Of a stretch of DNA of 64,000 nucleotides, positions 11,680 through 20,880 are shown one piece after another (the first letter of the stretch is position 1; each line of letters starts with the position of its first letter). Both the position numbers and the translations under genes were made by a program. Under the pieces are notes generated by a model. That model had not been told where the DNA came from and did no database searches. It saw only the letters and a program-made list of their open reading frames with translations. The DNA comes from Paludibacteraceae bacterium (GTDB lineage: Bacteria; Bacteroidota; Bacteroidia; Bacteroidales; Paludibacteraceae): NCBI GenBank assembly GCA_017479885.1, contig JAFVBR010000025.1, positions 119,279 through 183,278 of the forward strand, given 5' to 3'.

Positions 11680-12936
11680 ATGAAAAAAATGGATGTAGTA
11701 CTTGGTCTTCAGTGGGGTGACGAGGGCAAAGGAAAAATAGTAGATGTGCTCACTCCGAATTATGATGTTGTGGCACGTTTTCAGGGAGGACCCAATGCAG
11801 GGCACTCTATCTGCTTTCTTGACAAGAGTTTTGTCTTGCACACAGTTCCTTCCGGCATCTTCCGCACCGATGCATTGAATATCATTGGCAATGGTGTCGT
11901 CATCGACCCTGTCATACTCATGGAAGAAATCCATGCTATCCGTCAAATGGGAGTTGATGTGCGTTCGCATCTTCTTGTTTCCAAACGCGCTCATCTCATT
12001 TTGCCTACCCACCGTCTCCTTGATGCCGCTTCTGAAAAAGCCAAGGGGCAGAAAAAAGTCGGCACCACAGGCAAAGGTATAGGTCCGGCATATACCGACA
12101 AAGTTGCCCGCACCGGTCTCAGAGTAGGCGACATCCTTCGCACTGATTTTCTTGACAGATATCACGCTTTGTTTTCCGGGCACCTCTCTGCACTGGGACT
12201 TACCCAGCCCGTTGACGACTCCGAATGGCTCAACGCTGTCGGACAACTCAAACAATTGCAGATTGTTGATAACGAGGTTGTAGTCAACCAATGGTTGCGT
12301 GAGGGTAAGACCATTCTTGCAGAAGGGGCTCAGGGCTCGCTGCTTGACGTTGACTTTGGCTCTTATCCTTATGTCACTTCGTCCAACACCTTGTGCGCAG
12401 GGGCTTGTACAGGCCTCGGAGTTGCACCTGCTCATGTCGGCAACGTATATGGCATCTTCAAAGCATATTGCACCCGAGTCGGCTCCGGACCGTTCCCTAC
12501 CGAACTGTTTGACGAAACAGGCGATTTGCTCCGTCAGATAGGGCATGAATACGGAGCCACTACAGGTCGCCCCCGTCGATGCGGATGGCTTGATCTTGTA
12601 GCACTCAAATATACTGTCATGATGAATGCCGCAACCCATCTTATCATGATGAAAAGCGATGTGCTCGACCGGTTCGAAACAATCAAAGTTTGTGTGGCTT
12701 ACAAAACAAAATCAGGAGCCACTATCGACTATTTCCCTTTCGATGCCGATGAAGAAGGTATTGAACCTGTTTACAAAGAATTCAAAGGTTGGAATACCGA
12801 CATCACATCATGCCGCAGTTTCGAGCAGTTGCCCGTTGAACTCAAGCAATACCTTCTCTTTATAGAAGAACAGACAGGAGTTAAAGTGCACATTGTTTCT
12901 GTTGGTCCCAACCGCGACGAGACAATAGTAAGATAA
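11680..12936 (+). CDS. purA: adenylosuccinate synthetase (PurA)
   Basis: PurA joins aspartate to IMP with GTP hydrolysis, the committed step to AMP. The protein of 418 residues begins with GLQWGDEGKGKIVD, the GTP-binding and catalytic Asp segment. It then shows GGPNAGHSI, TTGKGIGPAYTDK and EGAQGSLLDVDFGSYPYVTSS. Length and motif order match the family. A second ATG three codons in (AAAAAAATG) is an alternative start. Confidence 0.96.
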   Translation: MKKMDVVLGLQWGDEGKGKIVDVLTPNYDVVARFQGGPNAGHSICFLDKSFVLHTVPSGIFRTDALNIIGNGVVIDPVILMEEIHAIRQMGVDVRSHLLVSKRAHLILPTHRLLDAASEKAKGQKKVGTTGKGIGPAYTDKVARTGLRVGDILRTDFLDRYHALFSGHLSALGLTQPVDDSEWLNAVGQLKQLQIVDNEVVVNQWLREGKTILAEGAQGSLLDVDFGSYPYVTSSNTLCAGACTGLGVAPAHVGNVYGIFKAYCTRVGSGPFPTELFDETGDLLRQIGHEYGATTGRPRRCGWLDLVALKYTVMMNAATHLIMMKSDVLDRFETIKVCVAYKTKSGATIDYFPFDADEEGIEPVYKEFKGWNTDITSCRSFEQLPVELKQYLLFIEEQTGVKVHIVSVGPNRDETIVR

Positions 12937-12962
12937 TCTATTCGGTAGAACCCTTTACCAAC

Positions 12963-14861
12963 ATGGAAACTATCAAACACGAGTGTGGCATAGCCATGAT
13001 CAGGTTGCTCAAACCTTTATCCTATTTCCAGCAGAAATACGGCTCTTGGACCTATGGGCTCAACCAACTCTATCTTATGATGGAGAAAGAGCGTAACCGC
13101 GGGCAGGAAGGAGCAGGTCTTGCATGCCTGAAGATGAAGGCTCAAGCAGGTGAAGAATACATGTTTCGCGAGCGTGCAGAGGGCAGCGGAGCTATCAACG
13201 ATATTTTCGATGCTGTCAATGTAAAAATCAACAGTTACTCCCAAACGCTGTCAGATGCCGACTATGCCGAGCGCTATATTCCTTTCGCCGGTGAGATTTA
13301 TCTGGGACATCTGCGCTATTCCACCACCGGTAAAAACGGGTTGTCATACGTTCATCCTTTCCTTCGCCGCAACAATTGGCGTGCACGAAACATCTGCCTT
13401 TGCGGCAATTTCAATATGACCAATGTTGATGAGATCTTTGCCGACCTCACCTCCAAAGGGCAACACCCCAGAATATATAGCGACACTTATATCATTCTCG
13501 AGCAAATCGGTCACCGCCTTGACCGCGAAAGCGAACGTCTCTTTGCTCTCGCGCAGCAGAACGGCCTGCAGGGTATGGATATAACACGGTTCATCGAAGA
13601 CAATATCTGCATTGAAAATATTCTCAAAGAGGCAAGTGCTATTTGGGACGGAGGATATGTAATATCAGGAATGACGGGTAGCGGAGAGGCCTTCGCCATG
13701 CGCGACCCATGGGGCATACGCACTGCATTCTACTATGCTGACGATGAGAAAATAGTTGTTGCCAGCGAACGACCGGTTATACAAACTGCTTTCAATCTCG
13801 AAGTCAGCGATGTTCACGAACTGCAACCCGGACAGGCCATTGTCATCGGACAAAACGGGCAATGGCGGCTGAGCAGGATTCTGCAGCCCGCCTCCCATAT
13901 CACGGCATGTTCTTTTGAAAGAATATACTTCTCCCGCAGCTCCGATGCCGACATCTACCTCGAACGCAAAGCCCTCGGACGCAATCTGATGCCACAAATA
14001 CTTGAAGCAATCAATTACGACATCGAAAATACCGTTTTTTCCTTCATTCCCAACACTGCCGAAGTGGCTTTCTATGGTATGACCGAGGCTATCGAGCAAT
14101 ATCTCTGCCAAAACAAACTTAAGCAGATTCTCGCTCTCAACAGGATGCCTACCGAGGAGGAGACACAGGCCATTATGAGTTGCAGGGTACGGCGTGAAAA
14201 AGTGGCACACAAAGATATCAAACTTCGTACATTCATCACAGAGGGTAAAAGCCGCAACAATCTTGTTGCCCATGTTTACGATATTACTTATGGTTCGCTC
14301 CGACCGGGCATCGACAATTTAGTCATCATTGACGACAGTATCGTGCGTGGCACCACACTCAAGGAGAGTATCATCCGCATTCTCGACCGTCTCCATCCAA
14401 AAAAGATGGTGCTTGTATCTTCCTCTCCGCAAATCAGATATCCCGACTACTACGGAATAGATATGAGCAGTATGCACGAGTTCATTGCATTCCGTGCCGC
14501 AGTCGAGTTGCTGATTGAAAACGGGCAATGGGACTATATCAACGATATTTATCTCAAGTGCATTGCCCAGCGTCAACTCAAACCCTCGCAGATGGTCAAT
14601 TACGTGAAAGATATCTACTCGCCTTTCACCGCCGACAATATATCGCACAAAATGGCACAGATGCTCCGCCATAATGACGTGACATCCGAAGTGCAGATAG
14701 TCTTCCAGTCTCTGGAAGGACTCCACAATGCCTGTCCTGACCACAAGGGCGACTGGTACTTCACCGGCAACTATCCCACTCCCGGCGGTGTCCGCCGAAT
14801 CAACGAAGCCTTCATAAGTTATATTGAAGAAACCTATTACGACAAAACACAACAATTATAA
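12963..14861 (+). CDS. purF: long amidophosphoribosyltransferase (PurF-type)
   Basis: This is the glutamine-PRPP amidotransferase that starts purine synthesis. The N-terminal nucleophile hydrolase domain begins with a seven-residue leader before Cys8 (ECGIAM), which would be exposed by propeptide removal. The PRPP-binding loop NLVIIDDSIVRGTTL lies near residue 455. At 632 residues it is about 130 longer than classical PurF, with an extended insert and C-terminus. The end has a single Cys before YFTGNYPTPGG where Fe-S type enzymes carry two, so an Fe-S cluster is doubtful. Some Bacteroidota carry this long form beside a classical PurF, so a paralogous role is possible. Confidence 0.82.
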   Translation: METIKHECGIAMIRLLKPLSYFQQKYGSWTYGLNQLYLMMEKERNRGQEGAGLACLKMKAQAGEEYMFRERAEGSGAINDIFDAVNVKINSYSQTLSDADYAERYIPFAGEIYLGHLRYSTTGKNGLSYVHPFLRRNNWRARNICLCGNFNMTNVDEIFADLTSKGQHPRIYSDTYIILEQIGHRLDRESERLFALAQQNGLQGMDITRFIEDNICIENILKEASAIWDGGYVISGMTGSGEAFAMRDPWGIRTAFYYADDEKIVVASERPVIQTAFNLEVSDVHELQPGQAIVIGQNGQWRLSRILQPASHITACSFERIYFSRSSDADIYLERKALGRNLMPQILEAINYDIENTVFSFIPNTAEVAFYGMTEAIEQYLCQNKLKQILALNRMPTEEETQAIMSCRVRREKVAHKDIKLRTFITEGKSRNNLVAHVYDITYGSLRPGIDNLVIIDDSIVRGTTLKESIIRILDRLHPKKMVLVSSSPQIRYPDYYGIDMSSMHEFIAFRAAVELLIENGQWDYINDIYLKCIAQRQLKPSQMVNYVKDIYSPFTADNISHKMAQMLRHNDVTSEVQIVFQSLEGLHNACPDHKGDWYFTGNYPTPGGVRRINEAFISYIEETYYDKTQQL

Positions 14862-14873
14862 ACAGCACTCTAT

Positions 14874-15959
14874 ATGTCTCAACAACGCAAGATGACGCTC
14901 CGCCTCGACAATGGAATATGCTTTCATGGCGAGTCTTTCGGATACGAATCCTCCACTGCAGGCGAAGTCGTATTCAACACTGCCATGTGCGGTTATCCGG
15001 AGAGTCTGACCGACCCCTCTTATGCCGGACAAATGCTGGTCCTTACCTATCCGCTCATCGGCAACTACGGAGTACCTGACTTCTGCATACAACCCAATGG
15101 ATTAGCCCAATTCATGGAAAGTGAGAGAATACATGTCAAAGCTCTTATAGTCAGTTCCTACAGTGGCAACTACAGCCATTGGAATGCCACTGAGAGTTTG
15201 TCCGACTGGCTCAAACGCGAACATATTCCCGCCATCACCGGCATCGATACCCGCCAACTGACTATGATTCTGCGCGAACATGGTGTCATGACCGGCAAAC
15301 TGCTTCTTGACGATGACCCGCACGATGTCGAAGATGCACAATATGAAAACGTCAATTTTGTTGAGCAGGTCTCATGCAAACAAGTCATCCGCTATCAAGA
15401 GGGAGCAGGAAAAAAAGTGATATTGCTTGATTGCGGCGTCAAGCATAATATCATTCGTCATCTGCTTCAACGCCAAGTCGAAGTCATCCGCGTTCCTTGG
15501 GATTACGACTTCAACCAACTTCAGGCTGACGGGCTCTTTCTCTCCAACGGACCCGGCGATCCCAACACTTGCCAAGCCGCTGTCCATAACATACGCACTT
15601 TTCTCTCTTCCCGTCAGGTTCGGCCGTTAATGGGTATTTGCATGGGAAACCAACTCTTGGCTAAAGCAGCCGGAGCAGAAGTTTATAAACTCAAATACGG
15701 ACATCGCAGTCACAACCAACCGGTCAGAATGGAGGGCACCAACCGCTGTTTCATCACCTCACAAAACCACGGATACGCTGTTGACCAACGCACTCTGCCT
15801 TCCGACTGGAAGCCATATTTCACCAACATGAACGACCTGTCCAACGAAGGCATCCGCCACACCATGCGTCCATGGTTCTCCGTTCAGTTCCACCCGGAAG
15901 CCGCCAGCGGACCCACCGACACCGATTTTCTGTTCGACGATTTTGTTTCACTTCTCTAA
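14874..15959 (+). CDS. carA: carbamoyl phosphate synthase small (glutaminase) subunit (CarA)
   Basis: CarA hydrolyses glutamine and passes ammonia to CarB for carbamoyl phosphate, feeding pyrimidines and arginine. The 361-residue protein has the CarA-specific N-terminal domain (FNTAMCGYPESLTDPSYAGQ) and a class I glutamine amidotransferase domain. Cys256 in GICMGNQ is the nucleophile and the His-Glu pair is in FHPEA. It starts 12 nt after purF and ends 15 nt before carB. Confidence 0.95.
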   Translation: MSQQRKMTLRLDNGICFHGESFGYESSTAGEVVFNTAMCGYPESLTDPSYAGQMLVLTYPLIGNYGVPDFCIQPNGLAQFMESERIHVKALIVSSYSGNYSHWNATESLSDWLKREHIPAITGIDTRQLTMILREHGVMTGKLLLDDDPHDVEDAQYENVNFVEQVSCKQVIRYQEGAGKKVILLDCGVKHNIIRHLLQRQVEVIRVPWDYDFNQLQADGLFLSNGPGDPNTCQAAVHNIRTFLSSRQVRPLMGICMGNQLLAKAAGAEVYKLKYGHRSHNQPVRMEGTNRCFITSQNHGYAVDQRTLPSDWKPYFTNMNDLSNEGIRHTMRPWFSVQFHPEAASGPTDTDFLFDDFVSLL

Positions 15960-15974
15960 TTCTCTTCAACCGAC

Positions 15975-18900
15975 ATGAAACTCAACAATCTGAAAAAAGT
16001 ATTGGTTTTAGGCTCCGGGGCATTGAAAATAGGAGAAGCCGGAGAGTTCGATTATTCCGGTTCGCAGGCACTCAAGGCCCTGCGGGAAGAAGGCATTGAG
16101 ACTGTACTTATCAACCCCAATATCGCCACGGTGCAAACCAGCGAGGGAGTGGCTGACCACATATATTTCCTGCCCGTTGAAGCCACCTTCGTCGAGAAAG
16201 TTATCAACAAAGAACGCCCCGATGGTATTCTGCTGTCTTTCGGAGGGCAGACTGCACTCAATTGCGGAGTGGAGTTGTTCAAAAAAGGAGTATTCGAGAA
16301 ATATGGTGTTGAAGTCTTGGGTACACCCGTTCAGGCCATTATCGACACCGAAGACCGAGAACTCTTTGTCAACCGACTGAGCGAAATCGATATAAAAACC
16401 ATCAGCAGCCAGGCTTGCAGCAATATCAGTCAAGCCAAAGAGGCTGCCGACAGCCTCGGCTACCCTGTCATCTTGCGTGCTGCTTACGCTCTCGGGGGAC
16501 TCGGCTCAGGATTTTGCGATAACGAGCAGGAACTCCTCCAACTGGCGGAGAAAGCTTTCTCTTTCTCTCCGCAGGTACTTGTCGAGAAAAGCCTTCGCGG
16601 ATGGAAAGAAATAGAATATGAAGTAGTGCGCGACCGCTACGACAATTGCATCACAGTCTGCAACATGGAGAATTTCGACCCGCTCGGTATCCACACCGGA
16701 GAAAGCATCGTCATCGCTCCTTCCCAAACTCTCACCAATGCCGAGTACCACAAACTGCGCGAACTGGCAATCAAAATCATTCGTCATATCGGTATCATTG
16801 GAGAATGCAATGTCCAATATGCTCTTGACCCCAACTCCGAAGACTATCGCGTCATTGAAGTCAATGCGCGCCTCAGCCGTTCTTCTGCACTTGCCTCCAA
16901 AGCAACGGGCTATCCGCTCGCTTTCGTTGCAGCCAAACTCGGGTTGGGATACGGACTCTTTGAACTCAAAAACTCTATCACCAAACTCACCTCAGCATTC
17001 TTCGAACCTGCTCTCGACTATGTGGTCTGCAAGATGCCGAGATGGGACCTGGGCAAGTTCCGCGGAGTGGACCACCAACTCGGTTCGTCCATGAAGTCAG
17101 TGGGAGAGGTTATGGCTATCGGTAGAACTTTCGAGGAAGCACTGCAAAAAAGCCTTCGAATGATAGGACAAGGTATGCACGGTTTCACCGACAACAAAGA
17201 TATCCATATTGACGATATCGAGAAAGCACTCCGCACTCCTACCGACAAACGCATATTCATCATTGCCAAAGCCCTGAAAAACGGCTATAGCATTGAGCGT
17301 ATTCACCAACTTACAAAAATAGACCTCTGGTTCTTGCAGCGCCTGCAGAATATCTATGACACCGACAATGCTCTCAGCAGGGTCGATTCGCTCAACCGGC
17401 TTAGCGTCGAACTCCTTCGGCAGGCCAAACGCCAAGGCTTCTCCGATTTTCAGATTGCACGCGCTCTACGTCTTGGCAAACAATATTCCATGGACAAAGC
17501 TGTTCTCCTCGTCAGAGCACGCCGCAAGCAACTCGGAGTCGTTCCTTACATCAAACAAATCGACACTCTTGCTGCCGAATATCCCGCTCAAACCAACTAT
17601 CTGTATCTGACCTACAATGCCGTTGCCAGCGACATTGAGCCGCCTCACGACAACAAGACAATCGTTGTTCTCGGCTCAGGTGCTTACCGCATAGGCTCTT
17701 CTGTCGAGTTCGACTGGTGCGGCGTGCAAGCCCTGCAGACCATACGACAGAACGGTTACAACGGGGTAATGATCAATTATAATCCCGAAACCGTCTCCAC
17801 CGATTACGATATGTGCGACCGACTCTATTTCGACGAACTGACTTTCGAACGAGTGCTCGACATCATGGAGGCAGAAAATCCGAAAGGAGTTATTGTTTCC
17901 ACCGGCGGACAGATACCCAACAACCTCGCTGTCAAACTCGACGAGCAGAACATTCCTATCCTGGGAACCACCGCCCGTAGCATCGACAATGCTGAAGACC
18001 GCGACAAATTCTCTGCTATGCTCGACCGCATCGGCGTTGACCAGCCCGAGTGGAGTGCGCTCACCTCTTTGGACGATATCCACCGCTTTGTCGGGAAAGT
18101 AGGGTTCCCTGTCCTCGTACGCCCGTCATACGTGCTTTCTGGTGCTGCCATGAATGTCTGCTCTTCCGAAGCCGAACTGCAGCATTTCCTCCAACTGGCA
18201 GCCGAAGTAAGCAAAGAGCATCCTGTTGTTGTCAGCAAGTTTATGGTCAACACCAAAGAAGTGGAGATGGATGCCGTCGCCGACAAAGGCGAAATCATTG
18301 CGTATGCTATCAGCGAGCATGTCGAGTTTGCCGGAGTCCACTCAGGCGATGCCACCATCATGTTCCCCGCACAGAAACTTTACGTTGAAACCGTACGCCG
18401 CATAAAAAAGATTTCAGGTCAGATCGCACGCGAACTCAACATCTCCGGACCTTTCAACATTCAGTATCTTGCACGCGACAACGAAATAAAGGTTATTGAG
18501 TGCAATCTGCGTGCTTCACGCAGTTTCCCATTTGTCAGCAAAGTGCTTAAAATCAATCTTATCGATATTGCAACGCGCATCATGCTTGGTTTGCCTGTGC
18601 AGAAACCGCACAAGTCGCTCTTCGATTTCGACTATGTGGGAGTCAAAGCCAGTCAGTTCTCCTTCAACCGCCTGCAGAACACCGACCCTGTACTCGGTGT
18701 CGATATGTCGTCAACGGGTGAAGTCGGTTGCATCGGCGCTGACGCTTCTTCTGCGCTTCTCAAAGCTATGCTTTCCGTCGGAATGCGTGTGCCTCAGAAG
18801 TCGGTTCTCATCTCCGCCGGCGACCCCAAAGACAAGGCTTCTATGCTTGAGCCTGCACGACTGCTACAGAGCAAAGGATTCCAAATCTACGCAACCAAAG

Positions 18901-19199
18901 GCACCAGTTCTTTCCTCTCTGCCTATAAGATTCCCAACACGCGGGTCTATATGAACGATGAAGACGGCGGCCCGAAAGTGCTCCAGATGTTGCACCAAAA
19001 GCAAATCGACCTCGTCGTCAGCATTCCCAAAGTGGTAGATACCGAGCATATCGACAACGGCTACAAAGTAAGACGTGCAGCAGTCGATCTCAATATCCCG
19101 CTCATTACCAACGCCCGACTCGCAGGGGCTTTCATCAATGCTTTCTGTTCCATCTCTATCGATGACCTCGATATACTAAGTTGGGAAGAACTCAAGTAA
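15975..19199 (+). CDS. carB: carbamoyl phosphate synthase large subunit (CarB)
   Basis: CarB makes carbamoyl phosphate from bicarbonate, ammonia and two ATP. The 1074-residue protein shows two homologous ATP-grasp halves. The first begins with VLVLGSGALKIGEAGEFDYSG, the second near residue 560 with VVLGSGAYRIGSSVEFDWCG. EVNARLSRSSALASKATGYP lies in the first half and ECNLRASRSFPFVSKV in the second. A C-terminal MGS-like allosteric domain follows from about residue 935. Its presence inside a purine operon links pyrimidine and purine supply. Confidence 0.96.
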   Translation: MKLNNLKKVLVLGSGALKIGEAGEFDYSGSQALKALREEGIETVLINPNIATVQTSEGVADHIYFLPVEATFVEKVINKERPDGILLSFGGQTALNCGVELFKKGVFEKYGVEVLGTPVQAIIDTEDRELFVNRLSEIDIKTISSQACSNISQAKEAADSLGYPVILRAAYALGGLGSGFCDNEQELLQLAEKAFSFSPQVLVEKSLRGWKEIEYEVVRDRYDNCITVCNMENFDPLGIHTGESIVIAPSQTLTNAEYHKLRELAIKIIRHIGIIGECNVQYALDPNSEDYRVIEVNARLSRSSALASKATGYPLAFVAAKLGLGYGLFELKNSITKLTSAFFEPALDYVVCKMPRWDLGKFRGVDHQLGSSMKSVGEVMAIGRTFEEALQKSLRMIGQGMHGFTDNKDIHIDDIEKALRTPTDKRIFIIAKALKNGYSIERIHQLTKIDLWFLQRLQNIYDTDNALSRVDSLNRLSVELLRQAKRQGFSDFQIARALRLGKQYSMDKAVLLVRARRKQLGVVPYIKQIDTLAAEYPAQTNYLYLTYNAVASDIEPPHDNKTIVVLGSGAYRIGSSVEFDWCGVQALQTIRQNGYNGVMINYNPETVSTDYDMCDRLYFDELTFERVLDIMEAENPKGVIVSTGGQIPNNLAVKLDEQNIPILGTTARSIDNAEDRDKFSAMLDRIGVDQPEWSALTSLDDIHRFVGKVGFPVLVRPSYVLSGAAMNVCSSEAELQHFLQLAAEVSKEHPVVVSKFMVNTKEVEMDAVADKGEIIAYAISEHVEFAGVHSGDATIMFPAQKLYVETVRRIKKISGQIARELNISGPFNIQYLARDNEIKVIECNLRASRSFPFVSKVLKINLIDIATRIMLGLPVQKPHKSLFDFDYVGVKASQFSFNRLQNTDPVLGVDMSSTGEVGCIGADASSALLKAMLSVGMRVPQKSVLISAGDPKDKASMLEPARLLQSKGFQIYATKGTSSFLSAYKIPNTRVYMNDEDGGPKVLQMLHQKQIDLVVSIPKVVDTEHIDNGYKVRRAAVDLNIPLITNARLAGAFINAFCSISIDDLDILSWEELK

Positions 19200-19253
19200 T
19201 CGTCAATTCATCAAACAAACAGTAATTTGTAAACCCATAAACAGCCAATCCCT

Positions 19254-20213
19254 ATGGTTTCTCTTACTTCTACCGATTTCATGCTCCCCCGTCAAACTGC
19301 CGTTTACCACGGCAAAGTGCGTGACGTCTATTTCCTCGAAGGCGACCTGCTTGCCATGGTCACCACCGACCGCATCTCCGCCTTCGATGTCATTCTCCCG
19401 AAAGGAATTCCTTTCAAAGGACAGATACTCAACGGCATTGCCAACAAGTTTCTTGACCTTACATCCGACATCGTACCCAACTGGAAACTCCTCACACCCG
19501 ACCCTATGGTTACCATCGGACTCCGTTGCCAAGGCTACCCTGTCGAGATGATTGTGCGCGGATATCTGTGCGGCTCGGCATGGCGGGCATATAAAAACGG
19601 AGCACGCGAGATTTGCGGAGTACGTCTGCCCGACGGTATGCAGGAGAATCAGGCTTTTCCCGCTCCTGTCATCACTCCTACGACAAAAGCGGAAATAGGC
19701 GAACACGATGCCGACATCTCACGCGAAGAGATTATAGCCCGCGGACTCGTTCCTGCCGATGAGTACGCGCAGATTGAGCAATATGCCCTCAGCCTCTTCC
19801 GCCGCGGACAAGAGATTGCCAACAAGCAGGGACTCATACTCGTTGACACCAAATACGAATTCGGAAAACACAACGGCACCATCATCCTTATGGACGAAGT
19901 CCACACGCCCGACTCAAGCCGCTACTTCTATCTTGATGAATATGAAGAGCGTTTCCGTCAGGGCATGCCGCAAAAACAATTGTCCAAGGAGTTTGTGCGT
20001 GAATGGCTTATGCAAAACGGGTTCCAGGGGAAGGCCGGTCAGCAAGTGCCTCCCATGACCGACGATATAGTTGCCTCTATCACCAACCGCTATATCGAAC
20101 TCTACGAACACATTACCGGAGAATCATTCTGCTGTGACAACGCTCAACTCACAGAGCAGCAGTTGTCTCAGCGTATTCAGACAAGCATCGTGGAGGCTAT
20201 TGCAAAGTTGTAA
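19254..20213 (+). CDS. purC: SAICAR synthetase (PurC)
   Basis: PurC joins aspartate to CAIR with ATP. The 319-residue protein has [10 protein letters not shown] near the N-terminus, [12 protein letters not shown], the segment [14 protein letters not shown] and [13 protein letters not shown] with [11 protein letters not shown], all PurC hallmarks. It is the last gene of the cluster on this strand, 54 nt after carB. Its final 17 nt overlap the 3' end of the convergent kinase-like gene, and no separate terminator hairpin was seen between them. Confidence 0.95.
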   Translation: MVSLTSTDFMLPRQTAVYHGKVRDVYFLEGDLLAMVTTDRISAFDVILPKGIPFKGQILNGIANKFLDLTSDIVPNWKLLTPDPMVTIGLRCQGYPVEMIVRGYLCGSAWRAYKNGAREICGVRLPDGMQENQAFPAPVITPTTKAEIGEHDADISREEIIARGLVPADEYAQIEQYALSLFRRGQEIANKQGLILVDTKYEFGKHNGTIILMDEVHTPDSSRYFYLDEYEERFRQGMPQKQLSKEFVREWLMQNGFQGKAGQQVPPMTDDIVASITNRYIELYEHITGESFCCDNAQLTEQQLSQRIQTSIVEAIAKL

Positions 20214-20778
20214 ATCGCAGTCTTTCGCTGCATTCCACACTTGTCTTTATTATCTCTACCGTACCCTCTATTCCGAAGCGCGAGGTGTTCAGGCACAAGT
20301 CATAACAATTGCCGTCACCCCATCGCTTACCGGTGTAGAAGTTATAGTAGTCACTGCGGCGGCGGTCGGTTTTCTCTATGAAGGCGGCCGCCTCTTCTTC
20401 TGTCATACCTTCTTTCTTCATCACTGTTGCCACTCTGTCCTGCATATCGGCACTCAGAAACACTGTAAACAGGTCTTTTCTGTCTCGCAGTATATAGTCT
20501 GCCGCTCTGCCCAAAAACAGGCAATCTCCCTCTTCTGCCAGCTGGCGTATGGTATCGCTTTGAAACTGGAACAGTTTTTGTGTGTCAGTTTTCAGTGCGA
20601 GTGTGAAAAGGTTGTAGTGCTCATCGGCACGGAGAAACAACTCATCGGCAATGCCGCTCCTGCGTGCAGACTCCAGAAGCAGTTCTTTGTCGAAATACTT
20701 CAACCCGAGTTGCCCGGCCAATATTTGGCCTACCGTCCTGCCCCCTGCTGCCAGTTGACGCCCTATCGTGATTATCAT
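20197..20778 (-). CDS. cytidylate kinase-like family protein
   Basis: This 193-residue protein begins [18 protein letters not shown], a P-loop-like segment of the cytidylate kinase-like (Cytidylate_kin2) family, followed by [12 protein letters not shown] second conserved region, [14 protein letters not shown], resembles nucleotide-monophosphate kinase cores. The substrate cannot be told from sequence. It converges with purC and overlaps it by 17 nt. A TACCTTTG box on the minus strand (20827 back to 20820) could serve as its -7 element, nearly abutting the dacB promoter on the other strand. Confidence 0.8.
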   Translation of the reverse strand: MIITIGRQLAAGGRTVGQILAGQLGLKYFDKELLLESARRSGIADELFLRADEHYNLFTLALKTDTQKLFQFQSDTIRQLAEEGDCLFLGRAADYILRDRKDLFTVFLSADMQDRVATVMKKEGMTEEEAAAFIEKTDRRRSDYYNFYTGKRWGDGNCYDLCLNTSRFGIEGTVEIIKTSVECSERLRFTTLQ

Positions 20779-20804
20779 GGTGATTGACAGTTATCTGTTA
20801 TTAG

Positions 20805-20839
20805 TTGACATTTCGCTTGCAAAGGTAAGAATAATTTTG
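20805..20839 (+). promoter_or_regulatory. putative promoter of dacB
   Basis: TAATTTTG at 20832-20839 matches the Bacteroidota -7 consensus TAnnTTTG. The -33 region is weak (TTGA at 20805 or TTTC at 20811). The expected start site near 20845 leaves a leader of about 36 nt to the preferred dacB ATG. Confidence 0.5.
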
Positions 20840-20880
20840 TAATTTCGCACGCTCTAATGGAAAAATTGTTTACTCGCATT

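Noticed and set aside
11587-12639. 350-codon open frame antisense to purA
   Set aside because: purA is clearly recognised in the other strand over the whole range, and the antisense product has no recognisable domain or signal.
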